64,000 nt of DNA from Winogradskyella litoriviva (lineage in GTDB: Bacteria; Bacteroidota; Bacteroidia; Flavobacteriales; Flavobacteriaceae), in the NCBI RefSeq assembly GCF_013249065.1, contig NZ_JABRWQ010000006.1:124001-188000 (forward strand), read 5' to 3'. Each line of letters starts with the position of its first letter. The first letter of the stretch is position 1. The notes below the pieces were generated by a model that saw nothing but the letters and a program-made list of their open reading frames with translations, made no database searches and had not been told where the DNA came from. Positions 62,832 through 64,000 of the stretch are shown here, one piece after another. A program made the position numbers and the translations under genes.

Positions 62832-63755
62832 TTATTCAATAACAATTCGTTTTGTTACAGAATTGTTACCAGCATTAACTTTTAATAAGTAAACACCAGA
62901 AGCCATTTCTGATACATCAATAGAGTTATCTATCAATTTTGTAGAGCTTAATACTCTAGATCCTAAAATATTATATAATTCAACAGAATCAATTTGAGTT
63001 TGATTAGCTGATTTTATTGTGATGTTTGTAGATGCAGGATTAGGGTAAACCTTTAAGTTTGACGCAGAAAACTCTTCAGTAGAAAGCGTACCTAAATTAA
63101 CTAAAGAAAGATTATCCATTCTTACTTCAGTGTCTCCATTCATCCAACCTTTATCTTTACCAGAATCTCCATGTATAGCTGCATCATAAGGCCCTACGGC
63201 TCTAATAAAAATAGCTATACTAGTTTCTGAACCTGTGTTAAATGATAATGTAGGTACCATTGGGTTTAAATCCGATGTACTACCTGAAGGTACTATTGTA
63301 GTATATGCAACTTGATTAGCAGCTAACTCAACAGCAGCAACAGTATCATAACCAAATCCATCTTGAGCAGCATCAGCTGGTAAATCATAAGCTGGCGTAT
63401 AATCAGTCACATATCCACTTCCTTTTAAGACAATAACTTCAATGTATTGTGTTGTTGTTGTTTCATCACTAAATCTATAATCTATATCTAATGTATAGTC
63501 ACTATTTGCCTCAACAGCCACTTCTTGATATATACCATCAGACTCTAAATTGTCCATTTTTACTACATCGTTACTACTTATAGATGAAGACTCACCTTGA
63601 TCTGCAATATCTTTATTAATCCATCCTGAACAAGCACAGTCAGAACCAGAAGATTTTGGTATATTATCAAATGTAGCATTATGTACAGTTGGCTGTACCT
63701 GAGAATATCCTATAGCAGATATAAACATTAATGTAAAAAGTAATTTTGTTTTCAT
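62832..63755 (-). CDS. secreted protein with type IX secretion C-terminal sorting domain
   Basis: 307 residues. Signal peptide (cleavage after GYSQ), then an all-beta region (about 20-225) that looks like a carbohydrate-binding or adhesion module with four Asp-rich segments (VKMDNLESDGIYQEV and VRMDNLSLVNLG look like a repeated motif). The Por/T9SS type-A domain is at about 233-307: LKVYPNPASTNITIKS, VELYNILGSRVLSS, DVSEMASGVYLLKVNAGNNSVTKRIVIE. It is exported by T9SS to the surface or medium. The ligand is unknown. Repeated palindromes upstream suggest dedicated control. Confidence 0.85.
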   Translation of the reverse strand: MKTKLLFTLMFISAIGYSQVQPTVHNATFDNIPKSSGSDCACSGWINKDIADQGESSSISSNDVVKMDNLESDGIYQEVAVEANSDYTLDIDYRFSDETTTTQYIEVIVLKGSGYVTDYTPAYDLPADAAQDGFGYDTVAAVELAANQVAYTTIVPSGSTSDLNPMVPTLSFNTGSETSIAIFIRAVGPYDAAIHGDSGKDKGWMNGDTEVRMDNLSLVNLGTLSTEEFSASNLKVYPNPASTNITIKSANQTQIDSVELYNILGSRVLSSTKLIDNSIDVSEMASGVYLLKVNAGNNSVTKRIVIE

Positions 63756-63784
63756 AATTTATTGTTTTATTTAGTTAATTTTAA

Positions 63785-63955
63785 TTGGTTCACCAATCTG
63801 GTTTACCAAATATAACAAAAAAAAGAGTCTCTATGGCATTTTTATTAGAGAATTATAAAGATGATTATTAAAAATAATTAATTCTTAAAAAATTGGAGTT
63901 TAAATAGTTATTAATTGATTTAGCTGAAAAATAAATTCTTATATTGATTAACCAA
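63785..63955. promoter_or_regulatory. three copies of a 12-bp palindrome TTGGTTnACCAA
   Basis: TTGGTTCACCAA (63785-63796), CTGGTTTACCAA (63798-63809) and TTGATTAACCAA (63944-63955) in the non-coding 245 bp at the window's right edge. They precede the T9SS gene on the minus strand and may also serve a gene beyond the edge. They are repeated operator-like sites for an unidentified regulator. Confidence 0.5.
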
Positions 63956-64000
63956 TTTATTGGGTAAAAATATTAACATTGAATGAATAGAAAAATAATC

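Noticed and set aside
1..64000. tRNA, rRNA, CRISPR arrays, insertion sequences or prophage
   Set aside because: Looked for in the gaps and at gene borders; no cloverleaf, regular spacer array, transposase or phage genes were seen.

Overview
The window is AT-rich DNA from a marine-type member of the Flavobacteriaceae (Bacteroidetes). The signs are promoters with a TAnnTTTG -7 box, translation starts without Shine-Dalgarno sequences, TonB-dependent receptors paired with surface lipoproteins, a type IX secretion C-terminal sorting domain, a class I ribonucleotide reductase whose ATP-cone sits on NrdB, and short palindromic repeats of a kind I recall from Bacteroidetes genomes. No rRNA, tRNA, CRISPR array, prophage or insertion sequence was seen.

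Layout. 1-9 kb: the 3' part of a nitrous-oxide-reductase maturation cluster (nosD-nosF-nosY), then small lipoproteins and a copper-type TonB receptor. Facing it is a nitric-oxide/iron-sulfur stress group (a heme-copper-oxidase-like membrane protein, the di-iron repair protein Ric, and an NsrR-like Rrf2 regulator) with a shared palindromic operator. 9-17 kb: a polyprenyl synthase and a TetR-TolC-MFP-RND efflux operon. 17-29 kb: housekeeping genes (aspS, cold-shock protein, tadA, dxs, dGTPase) and two tandem ClC genes, the second with its gating glutamate changed to glutamine. 29-41.5 kb: an acquisition region that looks dedicated to phosphate (beta-helix lipoprotein plus TonB receptor, OprO/P-type porin, PiT transporter with a PhoU-like tail, Na/Pi cotransporter with a PhoU-like tail). 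It has tandem 7-mer repeats laid out like PHO boxes and a candidate small RNA with a 15-nt perfect complement to the porin leader. 41.7-45 kb: nrdA and nrdB. 45-49 kb: a LytTR response regulator, its TPR histidine kinase and a probable target gene, linked by 21-bp-spaced direct repeats. 49-54 kb: membrane, protease and deaminase genes.

54.2-61.5 kb is the methionine locus: a SAM-I riboswitch, then metZ, a split metH and metF. It has been invaded repeatedly by small nomadic elements. A four-helix-bundle (23S-rRNA-IVS-type) gene flanked by inverted repeats lies between the two metH parts. A DUF559 endonuclease-like domain with inverted-repeat ends is inserted in frame inside the second metH. 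A short palindromic repeat is translated within the same gene. Related solo repeats lie between the genes. An apparently intact metH carrying an in-frame selfish-looking endonuclease module is the most unusual object in the window.

61.8-64 kb: an EamA-type permease and a secreted T9SS protein preceded by three copies of a 12-bp palindrome. All functional calls come from reading the sequence and recalling families; no search was run.
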